Source of the DNA: Amborella trichopoda | Taxonomy: Eukaryota; Streptophyta; Magnoliopsida; Amborellales; Amborellaceae | DNA: 64,000 bases | Direction of reading: 5' to 3' | NCBI RefSeq assembly: GCF_000471905.2 | Contig: NW_006494931.1 | Coordinates: 5,956,083-6,020,082, forward strand | Shown here: piece after piece, positions 21,660 to 32,699 of the stretch | Numbering within the stretch: the first letter of the stretch is position 1 | Layout of the letters: each line of letters begins with the position of its first letter | Notes under the pieces: generated by a model | The model's database searches: none | Told to the model about the DNA's origin: nothing | Seen by the model: only the letters and a program-made list of their open reading frames with translations | Program-made: the position numbers and the translations under genes

Positions 21660-23241
21660 GTGCTAATTAATATGATGCTGCAAAATTTCCTTTGAAATCT
21701 TGAAATATTGGATATGACTAGCAAAATAAGAAAGTAAGAAGAAAAAAAAAGGGCTCATAAAGGACATAACTCCTTCTACATCAATAAGAAAGACCATATA
21801 GTTCAGGAAACGGGGACATAATGTTTTAAAGGAAGAGCCAAGATAATTCAGAGAGCCTTGAAGCGCCGCAACAACTCCTCTAGCATTTGAGTCTTCTCTT
21901 CTTCTCACTTTTCTGTCACTTCCATCTTAGCCCTCACCTATGTAAGACCCTCGTGAGCTGCAAGGGCTACCGACATTACTGATTCCACTTAGTGTAGTGC
22001 AGTCTCAAGCTCGGGGAAGGCAAGGTTCACCTTCTGAGAAAGTGGAACGAATGGGCTAGTATCCATCTGAACTCCTTCTTATGTGTAGCCAGGAGAGTTT
22101 CAGTCCTCTCAATGAAATTCAAAATCACATCCTTGCGAGCATCCACTCAAGCATGTTGTTCACAAAGCTCCCCCACTAGATCTTGAACAACCTTCAGATC
22201 ATGCCCATCTTTCGCAGTTTCCTTTTCAAGCTCATCAACAGCCTCCTCTCCTTCAGTTGTTGCAAGAGGAAATGTACAAGCGAGTCCTTCCTGATCAGAT
22301 GCTATGTCCTTGGCGTCCTGGATGATTTGGTTGACCTGTCTCTAGAGCTTATCTTCATCTTCCCCAATTGTCCTTACACAAGATATCAAGGGAGAAATTG
22401 CCAATAAGGTATCTTGGAGCCCGGACTGGGAGCTTTCTCTTAGATCCATAAAGATCTCCTTCACCATGCTGATGCTCATCTGTCACCAAATTGTGCTTAA
22501 TGTAGAGAGGTATTTTAACATTGATTCTATGAGACTTTCGAGCTCTTCAGTAATTGCAATCAGATCCCTCATAGGGTCGGTCACTGGCATATCAGGAATT
22601 TTAGCTGCCCTTGATGCTTTGAGGACATTAGCCTCGGCTTCTCCAGACCCACTGCCCTTAAGACCTACCACAATTGCAGTAGTGCCATCTCTCTGAGCTT
22701 CCTTTGGTAGTTCGGCATTAAGAGGGGCTTGAGCATTAATAAGAGCCCCGTCGGTGGTTTGAGTAAAGGTAGGTCCAGCAAATAAATGAAGGATAAAATG
22801 TAAAGTGTAACCGAGAAATCCTTTCAAAAAGATGAGAGGAAATGACTTTAAAATACCTGAAAATGTGGTTCTCTCAACCACAAATCATGGGGCAGGATGC
22901 TCAAACTCAGGGGGATCTGCATAAGAGAATTCACCCCCAATTAACTTGTCAACTACTATGGTCATCCCCGCATCCACGTCATCATGGGTAAGGAATGGCT
23001 CAGCTGACGACCCCATGACCAAGGCAGCAACCACTGCCAAAGAGTCAATTATCGGAGGATCCTTATTCACAACACGGGCCTTCCCTTTGGCCTTCTTCAA
23101 CTCATCCACCGTCAGATCGGCTCCTGAAGCAGGACCTTTTGCAGAAGAAGAGTTCCCACTCTGTCTTGGGGAGGTAGAAAGGCCCTTGAAGGCATTAATG
23201 ACTCCCTCATCTTGTTCTAAAGCAACAGAGATATCCATCAT
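21660..23241 (-). pseudogene. Antisense PMD-type gene: C-terminal helical part
   Basis: After a frameshift (23590-23241) another frame carries 23241-22885 (MMDISVALEQDEG, then a Ser/Lys/Ala-rich stretch), 22881-22483 (ending EELESLIESMLKYLSTLST) and continues past a stop with heptad-like, charged helices (QVNQIIQDAKDIASDQE, VDELEKETAKDGHDLKV, NFIERTETLLATHKKEF) to about 21930. Probably a coiled-coil tail. The last piece, 21908-21663, is in another frame and unclear. Confidence 0.5.
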
Positions 23242-23593
23242 CTCACCAAAAAAAGGGGAATCCTCTCAATGAGCCTCTGAGGTTGGATCCAAAGAGTCTG
23301 ACGAACCAAGAGAATTTATCTCAATGACCTCTGTATTCATCAACTTCCTGTGCATCGCCTTCTGTTGAAGCCCGGGCTTAGAAGAAGCTACCTTATCCAT
23401 GGAGTTTTGCGTGATCCTTCTATGAACAATTAAGGCTTGGCAATATGAGAGTCATAGATGCTTCAATAACTTCTTCATGAGGGCCTGAGCGCTTTGCCTT
23501 CTAGGAAAACCATTTCAAAGGTGACAACAGGGGAGTGGGACCTGTCCACGTCGTCTTCCCCTAGGAATCTTTATTGAGGACCCCTAGTGCCTC

Positions 23594-24352
23594 CTACATG
23601 GTTTCTTTTGTTACAAAAGGCTTCTTGGCCAATGGGATAACATCATCGGTCACCCCATGGCCATGGTCTCCAATCTTCCGGCTCATGTCCGAAGGCCCAC
23701 TTGATTCTCTAGAGCCAGCATGCAATGGAGAATGTCCCTTCCCTACGTTCCTGACCACTAAGCTTTCTTTAACAGAAGAAGGGCTTGAGGCCTCTTCCTT
23801 CTTCTCCTTCTTTTGCTCTGATGAAGGCTTGCTTGAAGAGGCAGGTTGGTCTTTGCATGACTTCTCACTCTTGGGCTCGATCATTAAAGCAGGAGCATGG
23901 AGATGCTTGCTAGATCCCTTTATCCATTCTAAATCCCGAGTATGACGCTTTCGAGGGCATCCTAGGGTCTTCAACTTGAGGGCTAATAAGTCAGCAAGGT
24001 GATGATAAAACGAGACTCGAGTCTCCCCAATCACTCTTTCTAGGACAATCTCACCCTTCGGATGATCAATGCTTACAACTTTCCATCCTCTGGCAAAACA
24101 CAACCTTGTCGCTTAGCTGACTGAAACCTTACCAAACTTTGACTTAAATGGTACGCGATGTTCCCTCTTCCTGAAATCCAGGTATAACTTTAATTGGCCC
24201 CCGAAAGAAGTCCCACTAGTATTCATTATACCAGAAGCTATAGCTACGGGGTCATAAAGGCTTCTCAATGTCAATGAGGAATGATGAACCTGAAGGACTG
24301 GCCCAGCAGCATGCAAGAGTCCCACACTAATTTCGCATGATAATTTGACCAA
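23594..24352 (-). pseudogene. Antisense PMD-type gene: middle, basic/acidic linker
   Basis: In the same frame as the PMD part (24352 and 24103 are both in phase with 25426), separated by a stop at 24113. It contains RSLYDPVAIASGIMNTSG, then CFARGWKVVSIDHPKGEIVL, then a charged low-complexity stretch (PSSEQKKEKKEEASSPSS) typical of a disordered linker after the PMD. About 610 codons of one frame from 25426 to 23594 with only three stops indicates a real former gene. Confidence 0.65.
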
Positions 24353-24487
24353 GTCCCATACTTAGTGAAGTTGCAAAGGATTGAGAATCTTGGTCCATCC
24401 TGTGTTATCGTGCAAACCGATGAGGGTTATGCAGCTCAACATACATGTGGTTTCCCACTCTCAAATGAAGTAAAGATCCTCAGATGT

Positions 24488-25895
24488 TCAGGAGAGACAT
24501 GATTTCCTAGTCGGTGCTCGGGGTTCTCTCATTTCCATACATGTATTCATCAACGAAAAGGCCCTCCTAGGTACCCCTAATGGGAAATGGCTTGAACTTG
24601 AGAAAGTTATCTTCCCAGAACAATCGTCATGCTTGAACAGGAAAACTGCCCTGCACCCCATCAAGCAGATCAAGTAGGGAAAGGTATCAGTTTTGGAATC
24701 TTGGGAATACTTGTAGGTCCCTGGAAAATAGGAACCCAACCACCAATAGACATAGTAGATGGGGAAAGGGGTCCTGGAATTCCGGAGGATCTTGTTAGGA
24801 TCTGTTGCTGCCGTTAGCCCATTGTAGATACTACATAGCATGGGTTGGGCTACAACATACTTATAGCCTTTAGCCAAATTGCAGGCAACATAAAGACATT
24901 CCAGCCTGACCACATGGCCCTTGGAGTTCAAAAGCATAAAATGACATAAGAGCAAAGCAATGTAAGAGGCCAAATAGACTGTTCGATCTCAGGTAATAGG
25001 ACAATGGGACATCACCACAGTAAGAGGAGGAGGCGTCTCGAGACTGTTGAAAAGATGATTCTTCAGCTCATTTTTTGCCTTCTCCATATCAAAGAAATTA
25101 TTTATCCGTACTTGGAAAGGGATGTACTTGCTCTCGCACACAGCAGTTAGTTTTACGTATTCTTTGAATAGGCCTCTCAAACAACTGCGCCTCTGAAGCC
25201 CATGATAAGAACCATGTCTGAAAATTATGACATTCTCCGGGGTAAACTCTTGATAGCGCTCCCCTAGGAGACATGCCACCAGTAAAATGCAATTCCAGGA
25301 GGGATATTCTGCCCTCTTCGTGACCAAAGAAGCTGGTGTTTGTCTCAGCCCATCAAGTTTCCAAATAGGCCCACATGACATTGGAACAACTATCGTACGA
25401 GGAGGTCGAGCATTCTCATGCAACAAGACGCGCGTTCGAGTCTATCTAGGAAACATCCGCATATGTCTCGGGTCCAAAAGTAATAACTTGAAATATACCC
25501 ACTCTCACCCTCGCATCTAAAGCTTGAATCTGCCCATGAGGAGTTAGGTTCACGAATTTAATGCCCCAAAATTGAAAGAACCTTGCATTCGACAACATTT
25601 GTGTGTGCGAAATGAAGAAGGAGGCTTGGTCAGGGAAGGCCATGGAAAGAATGTGTGGTAAATTTCTCACATTCAACTTGATCCACCAGAAAATTGATAT
25701 TTGGAGGCCATGTGAGGTGTTTAGGGTATTGATCGTCATGCCTTCACATAGGCGAATGTCGGGACATTGAAATGTCAGTACATTCTCTCCTCTAATTATC
25801 ACCTTCCTTCGAGAAACGTTTAGAACGCATGACGTCTGAATGAAGAAGGAGGTCATATGATTGAAATCCCAATAGATATGACTCAAGGTTTCCAA
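24488..25895 (-). pseudogene. Antisense PMD-type gene: N-terminal part and plant mobile domain
   Basis: On the strand opposite to pol, 25895-25446 encodes 149 codons that I do not recognise, starting from an ATG. After a frameshift near 25446 one frame runs from 25426 with stops only at 24989 and 24488. It reads SWNCILLVACLLGERYQEFT, then VYLASYIALLLCHFMLL, a helix ending LAKGYKYVVAQPMLCSIYNG, then TPFPIYYVYWWLGSYFPGTY. This pattern fits the plant mobile domain (PMD, aminotransferase-like, PF10536), known in plant proteins and often carried by transposons. It lies between pol and the expected 3' LTR; antisense extra ORFs have been reported there in Tat elements. Confidence 0.65.
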
Positions 25896-26560
25896 CCTAT
25901 GCCCGATGCCTTCGTGGCTCAGGATGAGGTCCGACCCTTGGTCTCATATTTCCTTCACTTTGCTTAAGGTTTCCAACCTACATCCGATGCCTTCGTGGCC
26001 CTGGACAAGGTCCAACGTTTGATCCCTTATTTCTTTCACATGACTAAAAGTTTCCAACCTACGCCTGATGCCTTTGTGGCTCAAGATGAGGTCCGACCCT
26101 CAGTCCCATATTTCTTTCATATGGCCGAAGGTTTCCAACCTACACCCGATGCCTTTGTGGCTCAAGACGTGATCCGACCCTTGGCCCCATATTTCTTTCA
26201 TACATTTCCACCTTACGCTAGATGCCTTCATGGCTCAAGATGAGGTCCGACCCTTGGTCCCATATTCCTTTCATACGGCTCAAGGTTTCAAACCTATGCC
26301 CGATGCCTTCATGGCTCAGGATGAGGTATGACCCTTGGTCATTTATTTCTTTCATACGGCCCAAGGTTTTCAACCTACCCCCGATGCCTTCATGGCTCAG
26401 GACAAGGTCTGACCCTTGGTATCATATTTCTTTCATACGACCCAAGATTTCCAACCTACTTCGTGGCTCAGGATGAGGTCTTACCCTTGATCCCATATTT
26501 CTTTCATATGGCGCAAGGTTTCCAGCCTACGCCTGATTCCTATGTGGCTTAGGACAAGGT
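25880..26560 (+). repeat. 81-bp minisatellite encoding 27-residue repeats
   Basis: Landmarks (G)GTTTCC at 25887, 25968, 26049, 26130, 26284, 26365, 26446 and 26517: steps of 81 bp except a shortened unit around 26203 and a 71-bp last step. 81 bp is 27 codons. The plus strand reads FQPTPDAFVAQDEVRP then LVPYFFHM-type units, open in one frame at 25995-26243 and another at 26222-26476 after the shortened unit. Each unit has AGGTTTCCAACCT, a short stem. It lies upstream of the antisense PMD gene. Confidence 0.85.
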
Positions 26561-26574
26561 CCAAACCCTTGAAC

Positions 26575-27985
26575 TCAAAAGACAACCAATGCTCCTATCA
26601 GCCCAATGAGAAAGGTTAGGAAATTCAGGAGTATGCCAAGCATAGATCCGAGGCCTGATCAACAAATGCACGAAGTATTCGACCTCATGGCCAAGATCCA
26701 CCATAGAAGGTCAAGAGAACTTGATGAGAATATCTGATCCACGGACCAACACCTCATGGAGAGTTTAGCCAGACTCTGGAGAAAGCCAAACAGAATTCAT
26801 GAAGTATTAAATCTGAGACAATTCATGTGACCAGATGATCTAAAGCCGAAGCCAGAGACGTACCCTCAGAGCATCGACCCCAATCAGAAGGATGGGATTA
26901 ACCCATAAATAATTGAACCTTCTCCCCATCATGAGTAAACGCTTAGAAAGAACGTTGCAGTCGGGATGAATGAAGAAAATGGTAACAAGCAAAAGACAGG
27001 GATGAGAAAAAGCAGAGCAAAATACCTAAATAAATCAAAAGGAGGGAAGACTCACCTTGGATATTTCGATCTAAGAATCAATGTTGGAAAACCAAAGCTT
27101 TGCAGGTTTTTCTTGAACCAGGAATTGAGTATTCCTCAGAGAACCAAAGGATTCCAAATGCCAGATAACAAGGCCCAAAGCAAGGCTTAAAGCTTCCTAA
27201 TGAAATTAATTGATGAAGTTTTCAAGGCCTGAGGATTATTCTTGTGTCACTAAGATATGAAGATTACATAAATCTGTCAAAAACCTTAGGATGGCCTGCC
27301 GGAAAGATAATAATACCTCCGAAATAATAAGGACTGGACGATATCAATAAGATAAGAGATGTTCAGACGAGATTTCTTTTGAAGAAGATGCAGAAGGTTT
27401 CAAAGGCTTGCTGAAGATCTACCGGAAGAGGCAAAAAATTTACCAGAAGAGGCAGGAGACCTCAAAAAATGGTTGCGTAATATAGAGGATTTCCAAAGGT
27501 AGAAGTTGAATGAAGCGATGTGAAGATATCAGTATTTTAAAAGGGGATATGATGCTTGTCGTCCGCCTCTCGAAGACCGAAATATCTGATGGCGAGATAA
27601 TGATGGCTAAAACGCATTTTACCAAAATACCTCGCAAGGAATAGAAAAAACCTTTCTGATTTGTTACTATGTCACCCGATTTCCTTTGGCACTATTTTTA
27701 ATCAGAGCGTAAAAGTTTTGATTTTTGAAATCATGCCTATATTGCATCAAACAAGCAAGAGATAAGAACATAAACTGTCAGTGTACGGAATGATATGTGT
27801 ATCTGGTAAGTGTGAAAATGGTGCAGGATGAGAATTTATGCAACACATACACAAAATCATACCAAAAAATGAGCTTCATTGATAAGGAAGGCAGAACTCT
27901 ACCCTTATATATATATATAGATAAACAAATAAGAGGAAAAAGAGGAAGAAGAAGAAAAAGCTCCACCTAGTTATGCTTTGGGGCA
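26575..27985. other. Post-pol region of copy 1, no domain recognised
   Basis: A plus-strand frame of about 100 codons from 26639 (DPRPDQQMHEVFDLMAKIHH, then LARLWRKPNRIHEVLNL, then YPQSIDPNQKDGINP) with three stops may continue the 27-residue repeat frame. From 26960 to 27985 the sequence is A-rich (AGAAGAGGCA-type) and I see no gene. A TA run is at 27907-27920. Confidence 0.4.
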
Positions 27986-28408
27986 TTACTTCCCTAAGCG
28001 AATCATCCTACTGACCCTAGCTAGCTTTTGTCTCATTGAGGACAACAGGTCCTTGACACGCTCGACTTCTCCTCTATAGAAGTCAGCCATGTTATGATGG
28101 TGGTCCGGCTCCTGACGAAGCCGAACCACCATCTCCCTAAGGCTCGCAATTTCTCGGGACTTAGGGTCCAGCATCATTCCGGCCTCCAGGATCTCCTCGG
28201 GCAACATAGAGATATTATCGACAGTTGCCTCCTCTGAAGAAGAGGCTAAGCCCAAAACAGAAAAAGTTGCAGGGCACTCCCATTCGCCCTCACCCACAAC
28301 AACAGCCGAAGGAACATTATTGGTATTCTCCTCACTGCCACGAAGGTTAGCAGTAAGGTCAGGGTTGAGAGAGATGGAAAAGCTTCAAGGGAAAACAGGG
28401 GAAGACAT
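27986..28408 (-). pseudogene. Small antisense ORF (about 140 codons, one internal stop)
   Basis: From ATG at 28408 the minus strand reads MSSPVFP-stop-SFSISLNPDL and then stays open to TAG or TAA at 27986-27988. Acidic middle (VVVGEGEWECPATFSVLGLA, then SSSEEATVDN), then a helical, charged C-terminus (EIASLREMVVRLRQEPDHHH; GEVERVKDLLSSMRQKLARV) likely to form a coiled coil. No known domain. It could be a separate antisense gene of copy 1 or a first exon of the PMD-type gene; the end resembles the end of the copy 2 antisense ORF only weakly. Confidence 0.5.
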
Positions 28409-28467
28409 GCTTAAAAGTGAAAGGTCAGGAAACACTTGGAAGAGGAACTGACAAGACTCGGGTGGCC

Positions 28468-28482
28468 GATTGATTTATAAAA
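28468..28482 (-). promoter_or_regulatory. Candidate TATA box of the small antisense ORF
   Basis: The minus strand reads ATTTTATAAATCAATC about 60-70 bp before the ATG at 28408. Spacing and sequence fit a plant TATA box, but AT-rich matches are common and no transcript evidence is available. Confidence 0.3.
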
Positions 28483-29094
28483 TCCTAAAGAGAAACCGAG
28501 GGGTTGGTCTTCCCGAAAATGATGATAGATGTGTTGGCAAATGGGGATAAGATGGTTATCTATTCTCGCATTTAATTAAGAACGCCAAAATGAGGTGCGC
28601 ATGCGCCTTCATGAAGAAGATGTAATATGTACGAAGTCAACAAGTTCACCCAAGATTGGCCGAACCCTACACACCTTTTGAGGTTCCCTCATACGTGAAG
28701 CATCCAGGGTACTTTTAGTCTTATAGAAGACTATATACATTCCAATGAACACCTGATAAAGATTGGGGTATCAATGACCACTTGATACATTATCAATAAA
28801 CTTTGCCTCGAAGATATATTGCTTAGTCCCTATATAAGACTAAGTACGTTCTAAGTGAACATTATATTGAAGACATACAACGAAGACGGTAACGCACGTT
28901 AGATGATTGTCCTTAGCGGATGGTTATAAATAAGTGAGATTCTTAATGGAACCACTCAAATGTGCCCTTTACGATATTTGGGCTTGGCTTAACCCATGTC
29001 CGTATCCACTGTTAGTTGGAATATGCCTTTGTGTTTTTGGATCAAGGTGAGACTCTCGAGGATCGTGTTTGAGGTATTATAACCCTCCCCCTTC
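28483..29094. other. Non-coding part of copy 1 post-pol region
   Basis: No gene seen. A small perfect stem CTTAGTC (28822-28828) / GACTAAG (28838-28844) encloses TATATAA. Repeated ACTTTTAGTCTTATAGAAGAC-like phrases (28710 and 28820-28850) suggest a decayed short tandem repeat. Confidence 0.35.
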
Positions 29095-29650
29095 AAGTCT
29101 TACATCAATCAGCAGTCTAAAGCTGCTCGAGAATGCTTAACCCATAACCACATCAATCGACAGTCTAAAGCTGCCCAGGGATGACGTATCCCATCACCAC
29201 ATCAATCGGCAGTCTAAAGCTGGTCGTGGATGATTTAAACCCATCACCACATCAATCGATAGTCTAAAGCTGCCTGGGGAAGGCTACACATTAATCGTTA
29301 GTCTAAAGCTACTGGAAATGGTTGAACCCATCACCATATCAATCGACAGTCTAAAGCTGTCTGGTCATGGCTTAACCCATCACCACATCAATCGGGAGTC
29401 TAAAGTTGCTTGGGGATTGCTTAACCCATCACCACATCAATCGGCAGTCTAAAGTTGCCTGGGGATTTCTTAACCCATCACCACATCAATCGTCAGTCTA
29501 CAACTGCTTGGAGATGACCCATCACCACATCAATCTGTAGTTTCAAGCAACCTGGAGATGCCTTAACCCATCATCCTCATTCACGGCAGTCTAAAGCTCT
29601 CTAGAGACGACTTAAGCCGTCATCCTTATCACCCAGCAGTTAAGGCCTTA
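29095..29650. repeat. 49-bp minisatellite of copy 1
   Basis: AGTCTAAAG landmarks at 29114, 29162, 29211, 29261, 29300, 29348, 29397, 29446, 29495, 29539, 29588 and 29638: about 12 units, mostly 48-50 bp apart, with shortened steps of 39 and 44. Unit: CCCATCACCACATCAATCGG then CAGTCTAAAGCTGCCTGGGG. GGCAG and CTGCC in each unit could form a small stem around TCTAAAG. It lies in the post-pol region, near the 3' side of copy 1. Confidence 0.9.
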
Positions 29651-31095
29651 AAAGCTTCATGTGTTGTACGACACTTGGTTATCGAAAGGGGGACTCCTTC
29701 CTTAATACAAGGAGTTCTCTCATGAAATCAGCATCATTGGATTCTTGACTCATTTCTTTATCACCCTTAAAAGGTGTAGTGTGGATTGAGTTGAAGAAGG
29801 AAGCGGTTGCAGCCCACTGACAACAGTGACGAATCCCTGATTTTTCCTGCGTGAGATCATGAGGTTCGAAAGTTTGAAATTCAAGACAAGCATAAGCAAT
29901 TATACCTGCGCAAACAACCCAACAATGAGATTAGCAACGTGAAAAGACAAACAAAAGCAGTAAACAACATTATGAAGATAAGGACTACGCCCAACAAATT
30001 CTGTGATTCAAATGAAAGGATAAGTTCAAGATGAAGATGGATGGTGAAGATTCAAATACGGGAAATGCATGGTTATCCCTTGGAAAACCATAACTCAACA
30101 ATATAAAAATGGTATCTCTCGATTGAAGAGTGCACATTTTTTTATAAACATATTTTAGTAGAGATAAGTGTTCTTTAGGGTTTTTTACCGCAGTAAGAAT
30201 TAAGAGTGAAAATGAGAGAGATATTTAGGACACAAAGACTGAGATAATCATCTCCTACTATTCACTTGAGACCAGTTCTCTTAGGTAGACCAGATTTGAA
30301 GGATAATATCCATGCAAACAACCACAAGTATATGGGCCAATGTGCCCTCGATGTTATCTTTTCCCTTTGGATATGTCTGTATATTTTCTTCTTTAGAAAT
30401 GAATATATAGGTTTCAAGGCCAGAATCAAATTGTTTTGGCTTATTTTTCATATCTTTAGCCAATGTAAATAGTAACAGTGGGTTGAACCTCTAGAATTGT
30501 TCAATGTTAAATATAATATAAAGCATGTGTTTCTGATATAGAATACACAGGTGAATTTGGCCTCGAATATAATGTCCTCTGACTTTCTATTTGGAGTTTA
30601 ATGTTGTTCTAAACATTCCCATTTAAGCATTCACATTTCGGAGCGTCCAGGGCCTAGGGGCTTGTCCTCAAGTATCATTTTTTGTTTTCTCTTTACTTTC
30701 ATTAATGATAATTGAGTTCCATTTAACCACATTTTTTGTATTTATTACATTTTATTAGGCTCATATATTGCCTTCTTTGATCTTTCTCTCTTTTCTAAAG
30801 TTCTTCAGTAAATCACTCTCCCTCTTCTTTAAATACTTTAAAATTTCTCTTGAATTCCAATGCTAAGATGTGTTGAAAGCTGGCTCAGCTGGTGGTCCGA
30901 GTGGGATACGATGTTGTGGCCCGAATTTCACATGAAACGCAATTTGACAAGACCATTTTATTTATCAACTTCTGACATGTTTGCACCTGAAACCAAGGTG
31001 GGGGACCGAGTTCCTTGTCAGCATTTTTTAGTATAAACACCCCCCATACGAGACACCCTTGATGTATCTAGTTCCTCAAGTCCTACTTTTCTCAT
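29651..31095. other. Distal post-pol region of copy 1, no gene seen
   Basis: Mixed AT-rich sequence without a recognisable domain. Small frames at 30266-30472 (both strands) have no codon or family support. The region ends where the LTR of copy 2 begins (about 31096), so copy 2 appears to have been inserted into, or joined to, the end of copy 1. No 3' LTR of copy 1 is seen. Confidence 0.4.
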
Positions 31096-32414
31096 TTTTT
31101 TAAGGTATTATTCAACACTTGTATCCCCGAGGTGAATAAGGAAAGTGCCAATCGCAACCTATGCCTACAGGTACCAAAATGACTGTGGACTATGAAAGCA
31201 CTATTGAAATAAACCTTGATCTGGAGCACAATTTTGAAAGAAAATGGATTGGTCCGAAAATCACGTAGAGGTAGCCCATGACTCCCTAAGAACACCCATC
31301 AAGTTTCATCATAATCTGACGTCGTTAAGGTGGATCATGAACAAAATCAGTTTTCAGATTCAGCCTCTCACATGCTGAAAATGCACCTTATAACTATAGA
31401 CCTATTATCGAAGCTTAATATGGGCACCAGACCACTTCCATTGGATTCATAAGGTCCAAAAACCCCCAGATGTCAAGTTTCGACTCATTCGAACGCTTCT
31501 AGACCATTCAATGGCCAACTTACCCAAAACGGGTGGGTTATAACCTATTCTGGTGCACCTTCCATGAACCAGTTTCCATAAATGGAAACTAAGCAATGTG
31601 ATTTCGAGAACACCTTTGAATAGTCATATCTCCTTTATCTTACTTCAGATCAAGCTCAAATTTTCATGAGGATCTTCGTCTCCTCGACACACACGTTTTA
31701 ATATGTGGCACGGCCCATGACATGGTCCGAGACTAGAGAAATCCTAGAGATAAGCTGCTTAAAAAAACTCATGCGTAACATATTTTTAAAAGAATAAGAC
31801 CCATTCAATCAAATGGCCACATCATGAAGACCCGATATCGGATCGGCTTGAAATTAGGTCCATTGCGACCACAAGGTCAAGGGCTTCAATTAGAGCTGGC
31901 CATCACGCATGATGAATGGCCAAAATGGCTATATTTTAAGGTGCAAAGAAAGGCATTTTTTGATGGCTGGAATTCAAATTCTGACAAGTTCCTCAATTCG
32001 ACTAGAGACGATTAGGGCCCAAATGATCGTGACGACTTCCTCGTTGTTCCACAATAAAAATATTGATAAAAAAGGAAAAGAATGGCCAAGATCCAAAATC
32101 TAAGATCGTACATTTCTCATCTTTTTGCAAATCTTGCGGAGAGCCCAAAGCTTTGATTCGAGGATCAAAAGATACATCAAAACGATCGTCTCGTTGAGAC
32201 CGTCATAATTGCAACATTACTTTTACTGGAGTGTCGGCCAGAAAGACCCGAAACGAACCGTAAAAGATCATCATTGTTCATGGCCACTTTTAGGGGACCA
32301 TCTTATCATTTAGAAGATTGTAGGTAGGGGCAGAATCATCATTTTGCCCCGAAAAAGGGATTCATTTTTAATTCACAAGATTTGTGTTTTTCAGTAATTT
32401 CTTTTAGTTTTGAT

Positions 32415-32450
32415 CATCCACCCTTGTTTCAAGGGGTGTTCTATAGAAGA
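32415..32450 (+). promoter_or_regulatory. LTR promoter block of copy 2, 5' LTR
   Basis: CATCCACCCTTGTTTCAAGG followed by GGTGTTCTATAGAAGAACTT. The same block in the 3' LTR (51380-51410) ends in CTCTATATAAGC, so the TATA box here is mutated to CTATAGAA. CTTGTAACCCTAAGTTC follows in both. Confidence 0.5.
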
Positions 32451-32699
32451 ACTTGTAACCCTAAGTTCAAAAAAAGGAGAATTAATGAGATTGACCCCCT
32501 TAAGCTCAAGGTTTTAAATTTAGTTTTCAGTTGTTACAATACTTTTCCCTACCCCCCTTCCATTCAAAGGGAGGAGACAGAAAATTTTCCCCATAAGCCA
32601 CTACCCTTGGAACTTCTTGCTCCCCCCTTGAAATCTCTTACTTCTCACTCAAAACTCTCAACTCCCAACCTAGCCGCTGCTTCGACTCAAGGTCCCGAC

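Noticed and set aside
22946-23945. Plus-strand frames of 108 and 123 codons
   Set aside because: They are shadows of the antisense PMD-type gene, whose minus frame is longer and shows recognisable sequence character.
29095-29650. Possible CRISPR array (regular 49-bp repeats)
   Set aside because: Whole units are repeated without unique spacers, no cas genes, and the context is a plant retrotransposon.
30266-30472. Opposed small frames (68 and 60 codons)
   Set aside because: No start context, domain or repeat relation; AT-rich chance frames.
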